DNA of 64,000 nt from Capsicum annuum (lineage: Eukaryota > Streptophyta > Magnoliopsida > Solanales > Solanaceae). Each line of letters begins with the position of its first letter. Position 1 is the first letter of the stretch. Positions 45,001 to 56,299 of this stretch are shown in pieces. The DNA lies in the NCBI RefSeq assembly GCF_002878395.1, contig NC_061116.1:117949125-118013124 (forward strand). Direction: 5' to 3'. The notes beneath the pieces were generated by a model. It ran no database searches. It worked only from the letters and a program-made list of their open reading frames with translations, and was not told where the DNA came from. The position numbers were made by a program, and so were the translations under genes.

Positions 45001-45605
45001 AGTGGTAGGTCCTGACTTGGTATTCGATACCTTAGAGAAAGTTTAGTTGATCAGAGAGAGGCTCAAGATAGCTTAGAGCCGACAAAAATCGTATGCTGAT
45101 GTACACCGAAAGGATTTTGAGTTTGAGATAGGCAATTATGTGTATGTAAAAATCTCTCCCATGAAGGTAGTGAAGAGGTTCGGAAAGAAGGGAAAGCTCA
45201 GTCCCCGATATGTTGGTCCCTTTAAAATTCTCAGTCGCTTCGACAAAGTAGCTTACGAGCTCGAATTGCCTTTAGATTTATCTTCAGTCCATGCAGTGTT
45301 CCATGTCTCCTTGCTTAAAAAGTGCATAGGTAACCCAGCAGTCGTAGTCCCTATATAGGGCTTAGATATTCAGAACATCCTCTCTTTCGAAGAGATCCCA
45401 GTTAAAATCCTTGACTACCAGACTCCCAGACTGGGGAACAAAGAAGTCCCTCTGGTCAAAGTTCTTTGGCGGAATCAGTCCGTTGAGGGAGATACTTGGG
45501 AAGCAGAAGCAGACATGTGGACCAAGTATCCTCACCTATTCTACGCTAATCCAGACTCAGCCTAAGGTAATGGCTTTTCTTAAGATTATTCAGTTTCATA
45601 CTTAG
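42065..45605 (+). pseudogene. Tekay-like pol: protease, RT, RNase H, integrase, chromodomain
   Basis: Protease near 42200 reads YALLDPRASLSFITPYIAVD; the normal DPGA/S active site is DPRA. RT holds [40 protein letters not shown] and [11 protein letters not shown] (43198-43230). RNase H reads VVYCGASKVGLGCFL, so its first Asp is Gly, then LHHLGKDNVVADALSRLSMG (43930-43990). Integrase shows an HHCC region with YLICQQVKIEH (one Cys replaced), VNMDFVMGLPR, LHGVPLSIISD (44665-44700) and PFEVLYGRRCRS. The C-terminus has [40 protein letters not shown] and LLKKCIG. The chromodomain region reads FEEIPVKILDYQTPRLGNKE, VPLVKVLWRNQSVEGDTWEA and YPHLF (45380-45545). Stops and shifts are numerous. Domain order and chromodomain identify a chromovirus. 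Confidence 0.88.
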
Positions 45606-45917
45606 ATTTCGATTACAAACTTGGTATCATTTACCTTTGCATATTCAGTTATATGTTCATGAGTCAATTCAGTAATGTATTCAAGTGTTAGGTATGCATG
45701 ATAATTATGAGAAACTTAGCTTATTAGTATCCCAGTTAGGTGTTCATGAATCAGCTCAGCTATGTACTCATGCATTAGATATGCATGTTCAGTGTGATAA
45801 TTCAGTAATCAGTAATATCAGTCCTATAGTCTTGTCCCAGATGTTCATGTCCAGTAAGTAGATTCAACTTACAAGTACTCTTAGTTCAGTCAGTTTTATT
45901 TGAGGATAAATGTTTCC

Positions 45918-45929
45918 AAGAGGGAGATA
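45918..45929 (+). other. Polypurine tract before the 3' LTR
   Basis: AAGAGGGAGATA immediately precedes the TGTAAGACCCC start of the 3' LTR, where plus-strand DNA synthesis would be primed. Confidence 0.75.
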
Positions 45930-45930
45930 T

Positions 45931-48476
45931 TGTAAGACCCCATAAAATTCCTAGCTTAATTCAATCCTTTAAGCTAGTTAAGGGATCCTAGACTTAGAAA
46001 ATTCTAGCTAAGTATTCAGACTTTAAAGTTGGAAATTTCATTTTGCGACCTTAAAGTCCTTTAAATGTCTATATTTTAGTTAGTTCATGATCAAGAAAGT
46101 CAATAGGTGTTCCCGGACAAGTTTCAGATTTTTCAAACTTTGGTTGAAGCTCCTTTGGAATCCCAAAATAGTGTACCAATGCAATCTTGGTGCGCCATGT
46201 CTCTTATCATGTTGGTTAATATTTTATCCAACTACCATCACCAAATTCTAGTGAGTCGGAGTGATCTTCGCGCGACGCATTGGATATCACGTTGGGGCCA
46301 TAGACGCGCCGCGTCGATCGGTGCATTGGTAATCCAGTTTTCACTCATCAAAACACTGCATTCTTCGGGTTATTTAGGTCTTTTTACCCCGACTCCCAGC
46401 CCCTAAAACATAAAATTTAATACCTTTAGAAGAAAATAAAAACATTCTTTCTCAATTTCTCTCAATAAAAAGCCTTAGGGTTTTTAAATTTCAAATCAAG
46501 AACTCAAGATTCCACCATTAATTTCCAGAAATTCTTCAACAAGGTATGTAAAGTGATCATCCAAGGGTCCCTTCCACTCTTGTAGTTCAAGAAACTTCTT
46601 TTAAAAACACGAATTGTGATTTTCAGGTTGTGGGTTTGAAAGTACTCATGTTGATTTTGTGGAATATGTTCCAAGTTGAAATCTTTATGTGTTTCTTGAT
46701 ATTATGATAGCATGTAAGTTGAATTTTGATTTTCTTATATTGAAACCCTTGAATTATGAAGTCATGATTTATTAGAATTGTTGATCATATCTAAGTATAA
46801 AGCTACGCCTACAATGTCTTTGAAAAAATTCTAAATTGAGACTATGGTGCTTTTGTGATATAAATGATGAACTTATGCTATAACCATATGTTCACAATGT
46901 CTTTCTTGTAAAGCTATACCTTGTATGTGTTTGATGGAATGCTCATGAGATTGGTTTAATGAAATTATGATGTGTTAGTATGCATTTCTATTTATGTACA
47001 AGTTCATGACTTTCAAATGATTGATGAAATGCCTCATTGTGAGTTGTTGACTATTGTCAAGTATTCAAGGATTGTCTTATCTTACTATTTTCATGTTATC
47101 GAGTTCTGGGGGTATTAAATACCTGACAATTTAGCTGTGTGCCTAGAGATTACATCAGTTACAAAACTCAGGAAAACTCAGTATCAATCCAGTCCCATTA
47201 AGTATTTAGTTCAATCCTCAGTAAACTCAATTAGATAAAAGGACTTAATAGTATTTAGTCAGTCAACAGAACTCAGTAAAATTAGTTCACTTCAGTTAAT
47301 CAGTACAATCAGTAATAAATTAGTCCATCCCAGTATGAACTAGGAAATCAGTTTAGTGTCTATTCAGTTGGGAGTAGGATTCAGAATCGAGTGAACCCAA
47401 GGACGGGGACTCACTTGACAGCAGAGGGTGTGATCCTTAGAAGCAGTCCTTGCGTTCCAAAACTACGTAGCCAGCGTAGGTTGAAACATTAAAACCTGCT
47501 AGTTAGTGGTTGGCGAGGTGGCTTAACCTGATAGTTAAGGGTCCCACTGATCTTATTTGAGAACCTTCCAAATGGAGTTACAGGCTGGACCCTAAATCTA
47601 TTCAGAAAAAGGGTATATCGGTTAGATGATTACCTTCCACAATCTCAGTCTCAGTCTTCAGTAAAAAACTCAGATATTTCTATAGATTTCAGGACTATAA
47701 AATACAATCACTCAGCTCAGTACAGAACTCAGCTAGTTCCATTAGAAAATAGACTGTCAGACATTGTCACTCAATAAATAGTGTATCAGTTATAAGTTAT
47801 ATCAGTTATCAGTAATCTATGTTATCAGTAAACTCAGTAAACTCAGTATTCAGAATCTTTATGACTTCAATTATAGTTATGTATTAATGCATGTATTCTC
47901 ACACAGTCATGTTCATGTTATATAGCCAATTATAGTTATGCATATGAACCTTTGCATTCAGCCTTACCTTGTTTTACGTACCAGTACATTCACATGTACT
48001 GATACATACTTTTATTTTGTGCTATGGTGTTTTATACCATAGGTTTAGATGTATGGTCCCAGAGCATTCTTAGAGGTTCAGATATTCAGCCAACAACAGT
48101 ATACTAGCAGTAAGTCCTCATCATTCGAGGATATTCTTTTATTTCATTATCTTATTAGATTCAACATTTTAGTAGATGAAGTTAGTTGGGGGATTGTCCC
48201 ATCAACTCCTTATTTGGACAGTTCAGTTTATATGCTATTCAGACTAGATGTTCAGAAAGTATTTAGTATTTCAGATTTTGATGTTTTATCAGACTTTATT
48301 AGATTCTTTTCATCAGTATTACAGTTTTGAACCTTATGGCATTTCAGCCTATTATTCTGCATTATACAGTGTTATTATTCAGTTTTTGCAGTAGGTACCA
48401 GTCATGGGTTAGCTTGTGGTCCTTCAAGATTATGAGTACTGTGTATTATCTAGGGTACCAGACTCGGGGCATTACA
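45931..48476 (+). mobile_element. 3' LTR of the Tekay-like chromovirus (2.55 kb)
   Basis: Starts TGTAAGACCCCATAAAAT and ends CGGGGCATTACA. It pairs with 38125-40783. Immediately beyond the end (48477 on) the host Ulp1-like reading frame resumes on the minus strand. Flanks GTGTT (left) and ACATC (right) do not match, so the expected 5-bp duplication is eroded or absent. Confidence 0.85.
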
Positions 48477-49170
48477 ACATCATACAAATCAAATATTTTT
48501 GTGCCAGTTAGCAAACATTTGATGTATGAAAGTGAGTACGACCCGCATGTGACGTCGGTTTTATTTTGTTGAAGATGCATGCCCTTGTTTCAACCTTCAA
48601 AATCCTATTCTTTTTCATCAAGACTTTCACTGTCAAATGATCCATCAGTTTGCTCTACCTTAAAAAGCTGGGGAGAAACTCCAACAGTAGTTCATGTAGA
48701 TAAAAAATCTTTGTCGCTGAAGATAGGTAAGTTGCAGTCATAAACCTTAATCTTTTCCTCCTTGAGAAGTATCTCAACAGTGAGAAATTATTTGATTTCC
48801 ACATTTATGACTGCAAGAATTCTCTTTTCCTTGGTTCAGCTCTTGTCATGTGGATATGGACTTTTTTTCTAACATAGTTAATCATATCTTTCTCTCATTC
48901 GTACGTAGAAACTAACTAATTAAATCTCGGCCACCGGAATTTTCAGCTAGATCCTTGAGATAATTGTACCTATTCTTGAAATTATTGTAAAAGTTGAGGT
49001 CCATTATCCTATAGGCAGCATCATAAGCATCGGGGTACGCTAATTGCCTGCCCCTCATGAGGTAGAGAATTTCATCAACATACTGTGATATAAAAAGAAA
49101 ATTTTTAAATAGGTTAGTAATTATAAAGAAGAAAAACATAGTGGAAAGATGCAATAGATGGTCCATCTGT
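48477..49170 (-). pseudogene. Ulp1-like cysteine protease region, truncated by insertion
   Basis: Minus-strand pieces: YVDEILYLMRGRQLAYPDAY and IMDLNFYNNFKNRYNYLKDL (49085-48945) precede the protease core. Next come IKVYDCNLPIFSDKDFLST (48750-48690) and, nearest the break, DVTCGSYSLSYIKCLLTGTK. The CGSYSL segment corresponds to the catalytic-Cys helix of C48 (Ulp1/SENP) peptidases as I know the family. A TAG or TAA interrupts at least three places. The protein would have been a SUMO-protease-like enzyme carried by a transposon-amplified gene. The last 35 codons lie 10.35 kb away at 38020-38124. Confidence 0.65.
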
Positions 49171-49670
49171 TGCAGAGGGTTCTCTGAATCTGTTCACAGA
49201 TTACCTAGCTAATGCAACTTATGTAACAGATGTTTAATCTATTACAACAGAACAATTACCAGTTGCTCCAAAATGCCCAGCTGTTGCAACAGATGATATA
49301 TCTGTTGCGTAGCTTCTTCTTCTTGGAGTAGATTAGAAGGCTAGATTAGGAAAAGTTAACTTACCTTATCCACGTACCACTTACGCATAACTGTCATGCT
49401 TCTGAAGTCTTGGGCATCAAACATATTCATGGTGTATTCTTCTGTTGTTTGCTTCTTCTTGAGATTCTTGGCATTTCGTAGTTCCGTTCTCTCTTGATCG
49501 CCCAAGTGCCACGTATATGTCCACCTTCTTTAGTGGCACCGAAACTTCAGCTTTTGGGGAGGGAGGAGTTGTAATTTTTTTTATTTTTAAGCTGGAGAGT
49601 ATTTGGCCAATTTTCTTTTCTTCCTCCTAACTGCCACTGTAGGAATCTATGGATCTCCTTACCTTCTTAG
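49171..49670 (-). pseudogene. Linker/intron region of the DUF1985-Ulp1 pseudogene with CTGTTGCAACAG motifs
   Basis: Mostly intronic. It carries several copies of the near-palindrome CTGTTGCAACAG flanked by ATCT/AGAT (for example 49275-49310). A short coding-like run near 49440-49520 lies between likely introns, but I cannot define its exons. Confidence 0.4.
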
Positions 49671-51398
49671 ATGGTATGACATCCCTAGAGTAATAAAAGA
49701 AGTCATCCCCAACTCCTGCTCAGTAGTCACGATCCAAGGATGCACAACCTATAAAAAATAGATACATTTAAATCATATAATAATAATTTACAGTCTGTTG
49801 GGTTATATGTTAACACAGTAAACTAATGCAATAGATTATCTATCTATCACAAAAGATTAACAATATGTTGTATCAGATTACTCATTTGTTGTATAATTTA
49901 TAGTAGATGGGTAATTTGTTGGGTTGGGTTTAGGGAATCAGAGCAATCGATGGTTAATCTATTGCAAAATATGGATCATCTGTCGCAATAGATTCCCATC
50001 TGTTGCACTAGTTGTAGTGGATGAGTAATCTTTTGCAACAGACAACCCATCTATAGCAACAGATGACACATCCGTTTCAATATCTTTCTTTGAGTCAAAT
50101 TATTTTACTTGAAAGAAAACGTACTACATCATCTAAAGAGTTAAAGAGATCAACCTTTTTAATTCCTGTGTTGTTCTTCGCAACCAACCACCTAAGGATC
50201 CTTGGATGGGAAATCTTATATGGGTAATCCTTGATGTACTTTCGGAGGGGAGGAATGGCTTTAAGTGTCCAAGCCTAAAATATGTAAACAGGAAGCAAGC
50301 AAAAAAAGTGATAATAATCATTCAATATTAAATAATGGATGAGTAAAAAAAATAGTGATTAAATTTACCATAAAAGCCCAAGGAAAGCCGTATAATGCGA
50401 TCATCTTTGGGGATAGCTTTTCAGTAAATATTTGACAGTCAAGTAGTAGCTGTAATATCCCCAGGGATAATTGTTGAATTTCTCAAAATCATCATCAAGC
50501 TTCAACAAATCATCTTCTAAGACTTTGTTTACATCTCTTGCCAATATAACGGCATGGGCAAACCAGACTAAGCACAATTTCTCCCTATACTAATTTGATA
50601 TGGTTTTATCCTTGAGATCTTTTATCAAATTTTCCACTTTATAGCTACGTCCAGCAAATCCCAAAAACTCATCTGTTTCTTCCTTGTGTTTGTTTGTTTT
50701 AGTGGGTGGTTGCTTGGATAATGCCTTCCGTCTATTTGATGGTGGTGGTTTGGATATCCTTCTTACTATTGACCTTTCAAGGGTTGTTTCCTTGGTCAGA
50801 GATTCTTCTGGATGATCACATCTCAAGACTGTCACTATGGCAAACTCTTTCAAGCCAAAACAAATCGGCATGCCATAGTAGTTGATCCAGATTTCATCCA
50901 TTTTTTTTTGCCCTCCTTTGAATTTTTATGATTCCCTGCGTATTTGATCCTGAGCTTAAGAAGACCATAGACAGACCATAAAAGGTCCGTCTATGTTTTC
51001 ATTCTTTATAATATTCCTAAATTATCGAAAGGTTTCCCCAACTAACATTTAAGTACATAATCACCCGTCACTTTTGCAGGGTGATCTATCGGCATCATAA
51101 CTTGAAACCTGTCAATACTAATAGTTTTGACAACTTCTTGCTGGGATTTCGATCTTATTTCAAGCTCCATTGGTGAGGCATTATCATCTCATTTATCTTC
51201 TTCTTCCTCCTTACTTTTATTTTTCTCAACAGCCTTTATATACCCTTTTCCATCTCCCTTTTTATAACTTTTTAGAACCTCATTTTTCCTTGACTGAGAT
51301 TGTTTAGGAAGTTCCTCCGAATCCATCTGTACTCTAGCCTTTTTGTTGGGTGGTCAGAAGTTGATCCACTTTTAGTTTCTTTTCGTTTAGGAGACATC
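49671..51398 (-). pseudogene. DUF1985-domain protein, N-terminal part of the Ulp1-type gene
   Basis: Start ATG at 51398 (MSPKRKETKSGSTSDH). After a shift: VVKTISIDRFQVMMPIDHPA (about 51150-51090), then MDEIWINYYGMPICFGLKEF (50901), RSYKVENLIKDLKDKTIS, YREKLCLVWFAHAVILARDV and DDDFEKFNNYPWG (about 50475). An intron follows (about 50370-50283, GTAAAT to ATTTTAG). The next exon reads LKAIPPLRKYIKDY, SHPRILRWLVAKNNTGIKKV and DLFN (50280-50130), and the last one VVHPWIVTTEQELGMTSFIT (about 49745-49690). NYYGMPxCFGxKEFAIVT is the DUF1985 core as I know it. Stops (TAG near 50590) and frameshifts show decay. Its non-coding parts hold CTGTTGCAACAG motifs. Confidence 0.7.
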
Positions 51399-51529
51399 TT
51401 TTAACTACAAACAACAAAAAAACAAAAACTACATCACATTTGATGTCAGCATAATTTTTTAAAGTTCCCCCTGTTGCAACAATAGATGTGGAATCTTTTT
51501 GAACACCTATTTAATATCTCCCAACAGAT

Positions 51530-51795
51530 GTTCCACCTATTTCAACAAATGGACCACAAAGACCACCTCCAATGCCACCAAGACCCCCACCAATGCTACT
51601 AAGACCACCAATACCACCACTAATACCACCAATGCCACCAATACCCATATCCAGATACCAAGACAACTAACACCACCACCAATGCCACTAATACCACCAC
51701 CAATACTATCGACACCACCACCAAGACCACCAATATAGACACAACCTCCAACAATACCACAAATACCATCCAACAATACCACGACAGTCAATGAA
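51530..51795. repeat. Imperfect ACC/AAT-rich tandem repeat
   Basis: A long run of CCACCAATAC- and CCACCAATGC-type nine-base units. It can be read as Thr-rich or Pro-rich on the plus strand and Gly-rich (GGGISGIGGG) on the minus strand. It lies about 130 bp upstream of the DUF1985 start, so it is more likely promoter-region low complexity than an exon. Confidence 0.8.
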
Positions 51796-52838
51796 ATACT
51801 GTGATAAAAACTAGGGTTTTCTTGGGTTCTTTATACGTTATTTAGCATCAAAACTCAAAATTCTTAACCTATTCTCGAAGGTAATACAATTAAAAGTCTT
51901 TTTTCATCATAATCTAAAAAGACCTAATTTTCAGAATAATGAACAAATGTAGAACCCTTCTCTAACTCTGTTACCTGTGAAGACAGAGAAAATGATGGAT
52001 ATAAGCGAGAATAACTTAAAAAGTAATAACTATATAGTCATAAATGGAAAGAAAATTAATCTGTTATGAAGGGTTGAGCAATATATTGAGTATTTGTTGT
52101 TTGTATTGTAGAGAGAGAAATTTTTTTTGAGAACTCGAGATTTGAAATAATGAAATATTTTTCCTGCAAATGAATGATTTGTATTGGGTTGATTTGTATT
52201 TTTGAAAAAGAATGACAAGTTTTGAAATTATTAATTTGGTCTGAATTGATCTTAATTATTTTTTAAAATCAATTACAAAGAAATCTGTTGCAACAGATGA
52301 CTGCGCTGTTGGAAATTTTTTAATAGAAATAGATATCTATTGCACCAGATGACATATCTGCTTGAAATTTTTTTTAAAAGCAATCTATTGTCCTAATGAA
52401 TAAAGATAAAATACTACAAAGGTGGTAAAAACACTTCTTGGATAACTCCATTTTGCAAAATAGACATATTTGAAAACTTTTTTTATGTTTTTTGACACAA
52501 GTCTTGAAAAATTAAGTATTTAGACACTAGGTTGACATCATCACTTCTTATATACAACCCTAGCACACACATAGTTTATTGGGATATATTGTGTGTCAAG
52601 ATTATTGGGATTGTTCTTTATATACCACATAGTTTATTATTGATTATATTCCAGGTCTATTAAAAATCTAATTATTTAAATGAACAGATGAACAATCGAC
52701 CATTTATGATACATCAAAAAAGCAGTTGCACACCGCTCACACCCTACGTCGATTGGGTATATGTTATTTCCTTGAATTCCACCGATGCATGCATCTATCT
52801 ACAACTTATCGGGAAGACCAAAGGCTTCTATTTTGGTC
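51796..52838. other. Non-coding region with CTGTTGCAACAG motifs
   Basis: AT-rich. Contains AAATCTGTTGCAACAGATGA at 52281-52300 and a degenerate copy near 52338. I see no coding frame. It separates the minus-strand DUF1985 start from the plus-strand short ORF, so both promoters are probably here (divergent arrangement). Confidence 0.5.
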
Positions 52839-52846
52839 TATATAAA
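52839..52846 (+). promoter_or_regulatory. TATA box of short ORF copy 2
   Basis: TATATAAA lies 55 bp upstream of the ATG at 52901, with a CT/A-rich leader between. Confidence 0.5.
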
Positions 52847-52900
52847 CAACTATCAACTATACATAATATTCTTCTTCTTCAACCCAAAAAATTAATAAAT

Positions 52901-53184
52901 ATGACCAGATATCGAGCATTCTACTCAGTCCACGAAGGAGGGATCATTTCCAGCGTAGCCATAATATTCTACTCCTTCAAAATGACCTGGGTCATCTCTT
53001 CTACAGTCTGGGTCAGGACAGGGAGCACCTCCACCGTGAACTCCAGCGTATCACCCAGTTTTTATGGGAGATAGTGGAGAGGATGAACATGCAGCCTGAG
53101 GATTTCATTACCCCCTACCATCCTCTTAGTTTAGGTGTTAGTTGTTGTAGTTTTAGTTTATTGTATAGAGGCTTTCAAGGCTAG
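52901..53184 (+). pseudogene. Short helical ORF, family copy 2, frameshifted
   Basis: The ATG at 52901 opens with MTRYRA, like MTGHRIA of copy 1. The homologous frame then moves by two bases: SPRRRDHFQRSHNILLLQND continues as LGHLFYSLGQDREHLHRELQ, RITQFLWEIVERMNMQPEDF, ITPYHPLSL and LLYRGFQG, with stop TAG at 53182. From ATG to the shared Asn codon copy 2 has 80 bases against 75 in copy 1, which explains the shift. I do not know the family. What is visible is a basic N-terminus, a leucine-rich helix, a charged amphipathic helix and a conserved MxxxDxITP end. The tail beyond ITP is longer than in copy 1. Reading the ATG frame alone gives an unrelated C-terminus, so I consider it broken. Confidence 0.5.
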
Positions 53185-53945
53185 GGTATTCGTTAGATGA
53201 AAGCTTTATTTTTTTGCCCTTTTTGCTCGTATTTTGCTGTAAATATAATGTTAAACCACTGCTGCAATGAACTTATGAAATGAGTGTTTGAAATTTTATT
53301 GCAATGCCCTTTTTGTTTGTCTCTACCTTAATTATATTATTATGTTCTTGGTTGTAATTTTGCAATTTCTCTAGTCAGAAGATGAATGAAAAAGTTGTCA
53401 GACGTCAAAACTAATGGTCTATCTTATATACATACGAATCCATATATTCTAATGGATAATGAATTAAGTCTATCGACGATTATGTAGATTTCTACAAAAT
53501 TAATTGCACGTTTGATATAGTATGTGATTGACCGAGATCAATAACTATTCGTGGCTGACTACGTAATCGATAGATTTTATTATGCAGGTTCATGAAATAT
53601 AAAGAATAAAATAAATATAATGTGTCAATTGTAAATGACAGACTACTAGCTTTGTCACTAATAGACCATACTGCTAGACCTCTTGCATAGACTATAAATA
53701 AAATCGATGCCTTGTCATGCATTGAGTAGATGCTAAATCGTGTTGATCCTCACTCAGTAAATGCTAAGGTATATACGGGTTAGCTCAATGGTGTAAAAAC
53801 TATTAGTACATAGTCAAAGATATAAATAAGGAAAAGTGATTTGAGGGCCATATATTGTGTCCATTGTAAATCCTAGACTTAAAGCCTTGTCAATAATATA
53901 CCGCATTGGTTTGTTGCTCTAGATAGCATATTTGGAAAATAAAGG
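53185..53945. other. 3' flank of short ORF copy 2, no gene
   Basis: AT-rich, without a coding frame. TAGACCATACT- and AATGGTCTATC-like pieces (53640-53690, 53412) recall the neighbourhood of the foldback element at 2009-2839. Several AATAAA-like signals occur near 53605. Confidence 0.45.
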
Positions 53946-54640
53946 AAAAATTAATTAATAAAATAATAAATAATTAGATTTTGTGCAATTAAAGTAGCTT
54001 GAACAAGTCATGTGATCGTATAAGAGTCCAAGTAAATTGAAGAATTTGATCAAAGATGTGTGCGGATGGGTAGTGGATGAACAAATGAATTCCTCACAAC
54101 GTACTTGTGCTTTGGTAAACATTGCCCTAGGATGTTGGTTTTTCAACCACAAGTCATCAATTCACACATCTTTGATCACCATTTTCAATTTATGTGGACT
54201 CTCATATTATCACATGACTTGTTTAGGCTCATTTAATTGCATATAATCCAGTTATATATTATTTTATTAATTAAATAATCTTTTTAAAAATATGTTCTAG
54301 TCATGGTCTATGAATATATATCCTCGTCTAGTGCATTTATTAATGAAGTAGTCCGTAGTTTATGCTAGACTATGCTTAGTCATTTACTCGACCTTATATA
54401 ATCTAGAATAGATTGGGAAATACTTCCACAATCAAATAACTAGACGAGGATATTTATTTATAGACCATGACTAGCACATATTTTAAAAGGATTAGTTAAT
54501 TAATAAAATATTATATAATTGGATTTTATGCAATTGAATGAGTCTAAACAAGTGATGTGCTCATATAAGAGTTCACATAAATTGAAGCTGGTGATCAAAG
54601 ACACATTCAATTTACGTGGACTCTTATATAATTGTTTGTT
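53946..54640. repeat. Cluster of alternating foldback arms
   Basis: Three related arms of 110-140 bp alternate in orientation: 53946-54060, its inverse about 54140-54280, and a third at about 54486-54600 in the first orientation. Shared features are ATTAATTAATAAAATA, GTGATCAAAGA and the ACTCTTAT/ATAAGAGT pair. A separate inverted pair (about 54290-54335 and 54438-54480) contains TATCCTCGTCTAG and its complement CTAGACGAGGATA. A final short hairpin occupies 54565-54635. The region can fold as successive or nested stems. It looks like foldback or MITE insertions into one another. Confidence 0.75.
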
Positions 54641-54756
54641 CCAAACCTCTGAACTACATGTTATCATCATTGAGCTCCTTAACAATGCCCATCACATCCA
54701 CTTCATTTTCTTCATGTTTTTCTCCTCTTCTTCTATTTTTTTCTTCTCATTTTCTT

Positions 54757-55198
54757 GCTTTTCTTCTTTTTCTTCTTCTTCTTCTTCTTCTTCTTCTTCT
54801 TCCTCTAAATTTTTGTCCTCCTGTACAGCCATTACTTCTTCATCAAATGTGTTCTCATTTTTCTCTCATTCTTCTTCTTATTCTTCTTCTTCTACTTTCT
54901 TCTTCTTCTTCTTCTTCTTCTTCTTCTTCTTCTTCTTCTTCTTCTTCTAAATTTTTGTCCTCCTGTTTAGCCACTTCTTCTTCATCAAATGTCTTTTCAT
55001 TTTCCCCTCCTTCTTTTTATTCTTCTTTTTCTTCGTCTTCTGTTTTCTTCTCATTTTTTGATTCTTCTTCAGCTGTCCTCTCCTTATTTTTTCTTCTTCT
55101 TTAACATCTTCTTTATCTGCTGCCTTTTTCTCTTTCATTTCTTTTTCTTTCTTCTTTTCTTTAGCTTTTTCATCTACTACAGCAATGTCAGTCACCAT
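54757..55198 (-). pseudogene. Acidic/basic low-complexity exon of DUF1985-family copy 3
   Basis: From the ATG at 55198 the minus strand reads MVTDIAVVDEKAKEKKKEKE and continues Lys/Glu-rich. Downstream, in another frame, a block (ENEKTFDEEEVAKQEDKNLE) is repeated with a period of about 142 bp (54807-54885 and 54949-55025), each followed by a long run of GAA. This matches the position and style of the acidic exon at 442-960, though the repeat units are unrelated. Long TTC runs (54775-54803, 54897-54948) on the plus strand are the same repeats read the other way. Confidence 0.5.
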
Positions 55199-55328
55199 GA
55201 CTACAAATTCTTCAAGGTTTACTTGATGCTAGCTATGAGGGGGACTGTCAAGGTGCACTTCTTTGTTTTAAAAGGATTACAAAAATTATGCAAGAAAATT
55301 AAATCGAAAGAGCAAAAAATAAATTAGT

Positions 55329-56295
55329 TTACCTTTATCTTGATGCTTCTTCTTATTTTTGTCGATTCTCCTCAACCTCTCATCTCTAACAAAAGAAGTA
55401 ATATTCAGAACACTTTTCTCGAGTACAACAACACGCTCAGGCAGGTCATCATCATTAGAAGCGTTGGGTGTAGTTTTAAGTCCACTTGAACCAGCATGAT
55501 CATAAGCATGCGCTATACTTGGAACATAATTGTGACCACTTACATCTCATCATCATCCGCGACCTCCGCTGATAAAGTCAGGACACTCACACATTTTAGT
55601 TGTACCTTTAAGGCATTGATGGATGTATCGTTAACTTCATTCGCGTATGGGTTAAATATTTTCATGTATCTCTACTCCATCTCATGGATGGTAGGGATAA
55701 GGTACCGGTGCACAATCTATAAAAAATAAATATAAATTACACAACATTCACTAATATAATAATATTATTATCATATTATAATAAGTACAATTTAACCTTT
55801 GAGGTATTTTCTTTGTACTTAAATAGGTCACCTTTCATTATGTTGTCACACTTTAATGTGTTCCATATAAGAAGCCAGGGAATAGGCAAAGGAGCATCCA
55901 ACGACTTACCAGCGTACCTTCCCAGATGAGAAAATGCCTTATATATCCAAACTTGCACTCAATAGAAGCATAAATAAATCTACAGGGTCTATGTATTATT
56001 ACATAAATAGGTAAGAGTATAATAAATCAATAAGGTGGTATATTATAAGTACCAGAAATGCCCAGGGAAAGCCATATAACACGTACAATGCATTATTCCT
56101 CTTCACAAATGCTTCTTTTTGCTTGGTCAAATCAATCTTCTTTTTCAAGTAGATCAATGTCATCCCAAATGACTCTTTCCCCATGGATACCTCCCAAAGA
56201 AATATAAATCATCCATCATCTTGATATGGTCTGAATTCACCTTCTTCGATGGGTCCTTTGCCAGCAGCATTGATGCACGAACCAAACCAAAGAGC
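55329..56295 (-). pseudogene. DUF1985-family copy 3, middle and C-terminal domain exons
   Basis: Minus-strand exons read FGLVRASMLLAKDPSKKVNS, HIKMMDDLYFFGRYPWGKES and YGFPWAF (about 56295-56050). An intron follows, then WIYKAFSHLGRYAGKSLDAP and LPIPWLLIWNTLKCDNIMKG (55958-55800). The next exon has YLIPTIHEM, KIFNPYANEVNDTSINALKV and LTLSAEVADDDEM (55720-55525). After a frameshift it reads DHAGSSGLKTTPNASNDDDL and ERVVVLEKSVLNITSFVRDE (55500-55390). The YPWGxxSF...YGFPWAF segment is the family core. The last exon matches 1-357. The N-terminal exons are not recognisable upstream of 56300, so this copy is truncated as well as mutated. Confidence 0.7.
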
Positions 56296-56299
56296 ACTT

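Noticed and set aside
51499..51738. Thr/Pro-rich frame resembling an antifreeze or extensin-like protein
   Set aside because: Produced by the ACC-rich tandem repeat; all frames through it are open and biased, and no signal peptide precedes it.
52688..53074. 128-codon plus-strand frame as a single gene
   Set aside because: The homology to copy 1 lies in a different frame for most of this stretch, so the long frame is only partly meaningful (its ATG at 52901 and first few codons).
54519..55327. Long Ser/Phe/Leu-rich plus-strand frames
   Set aside because: Shadows of TTC runs complementary to the GAA-rich minus-strand exon.
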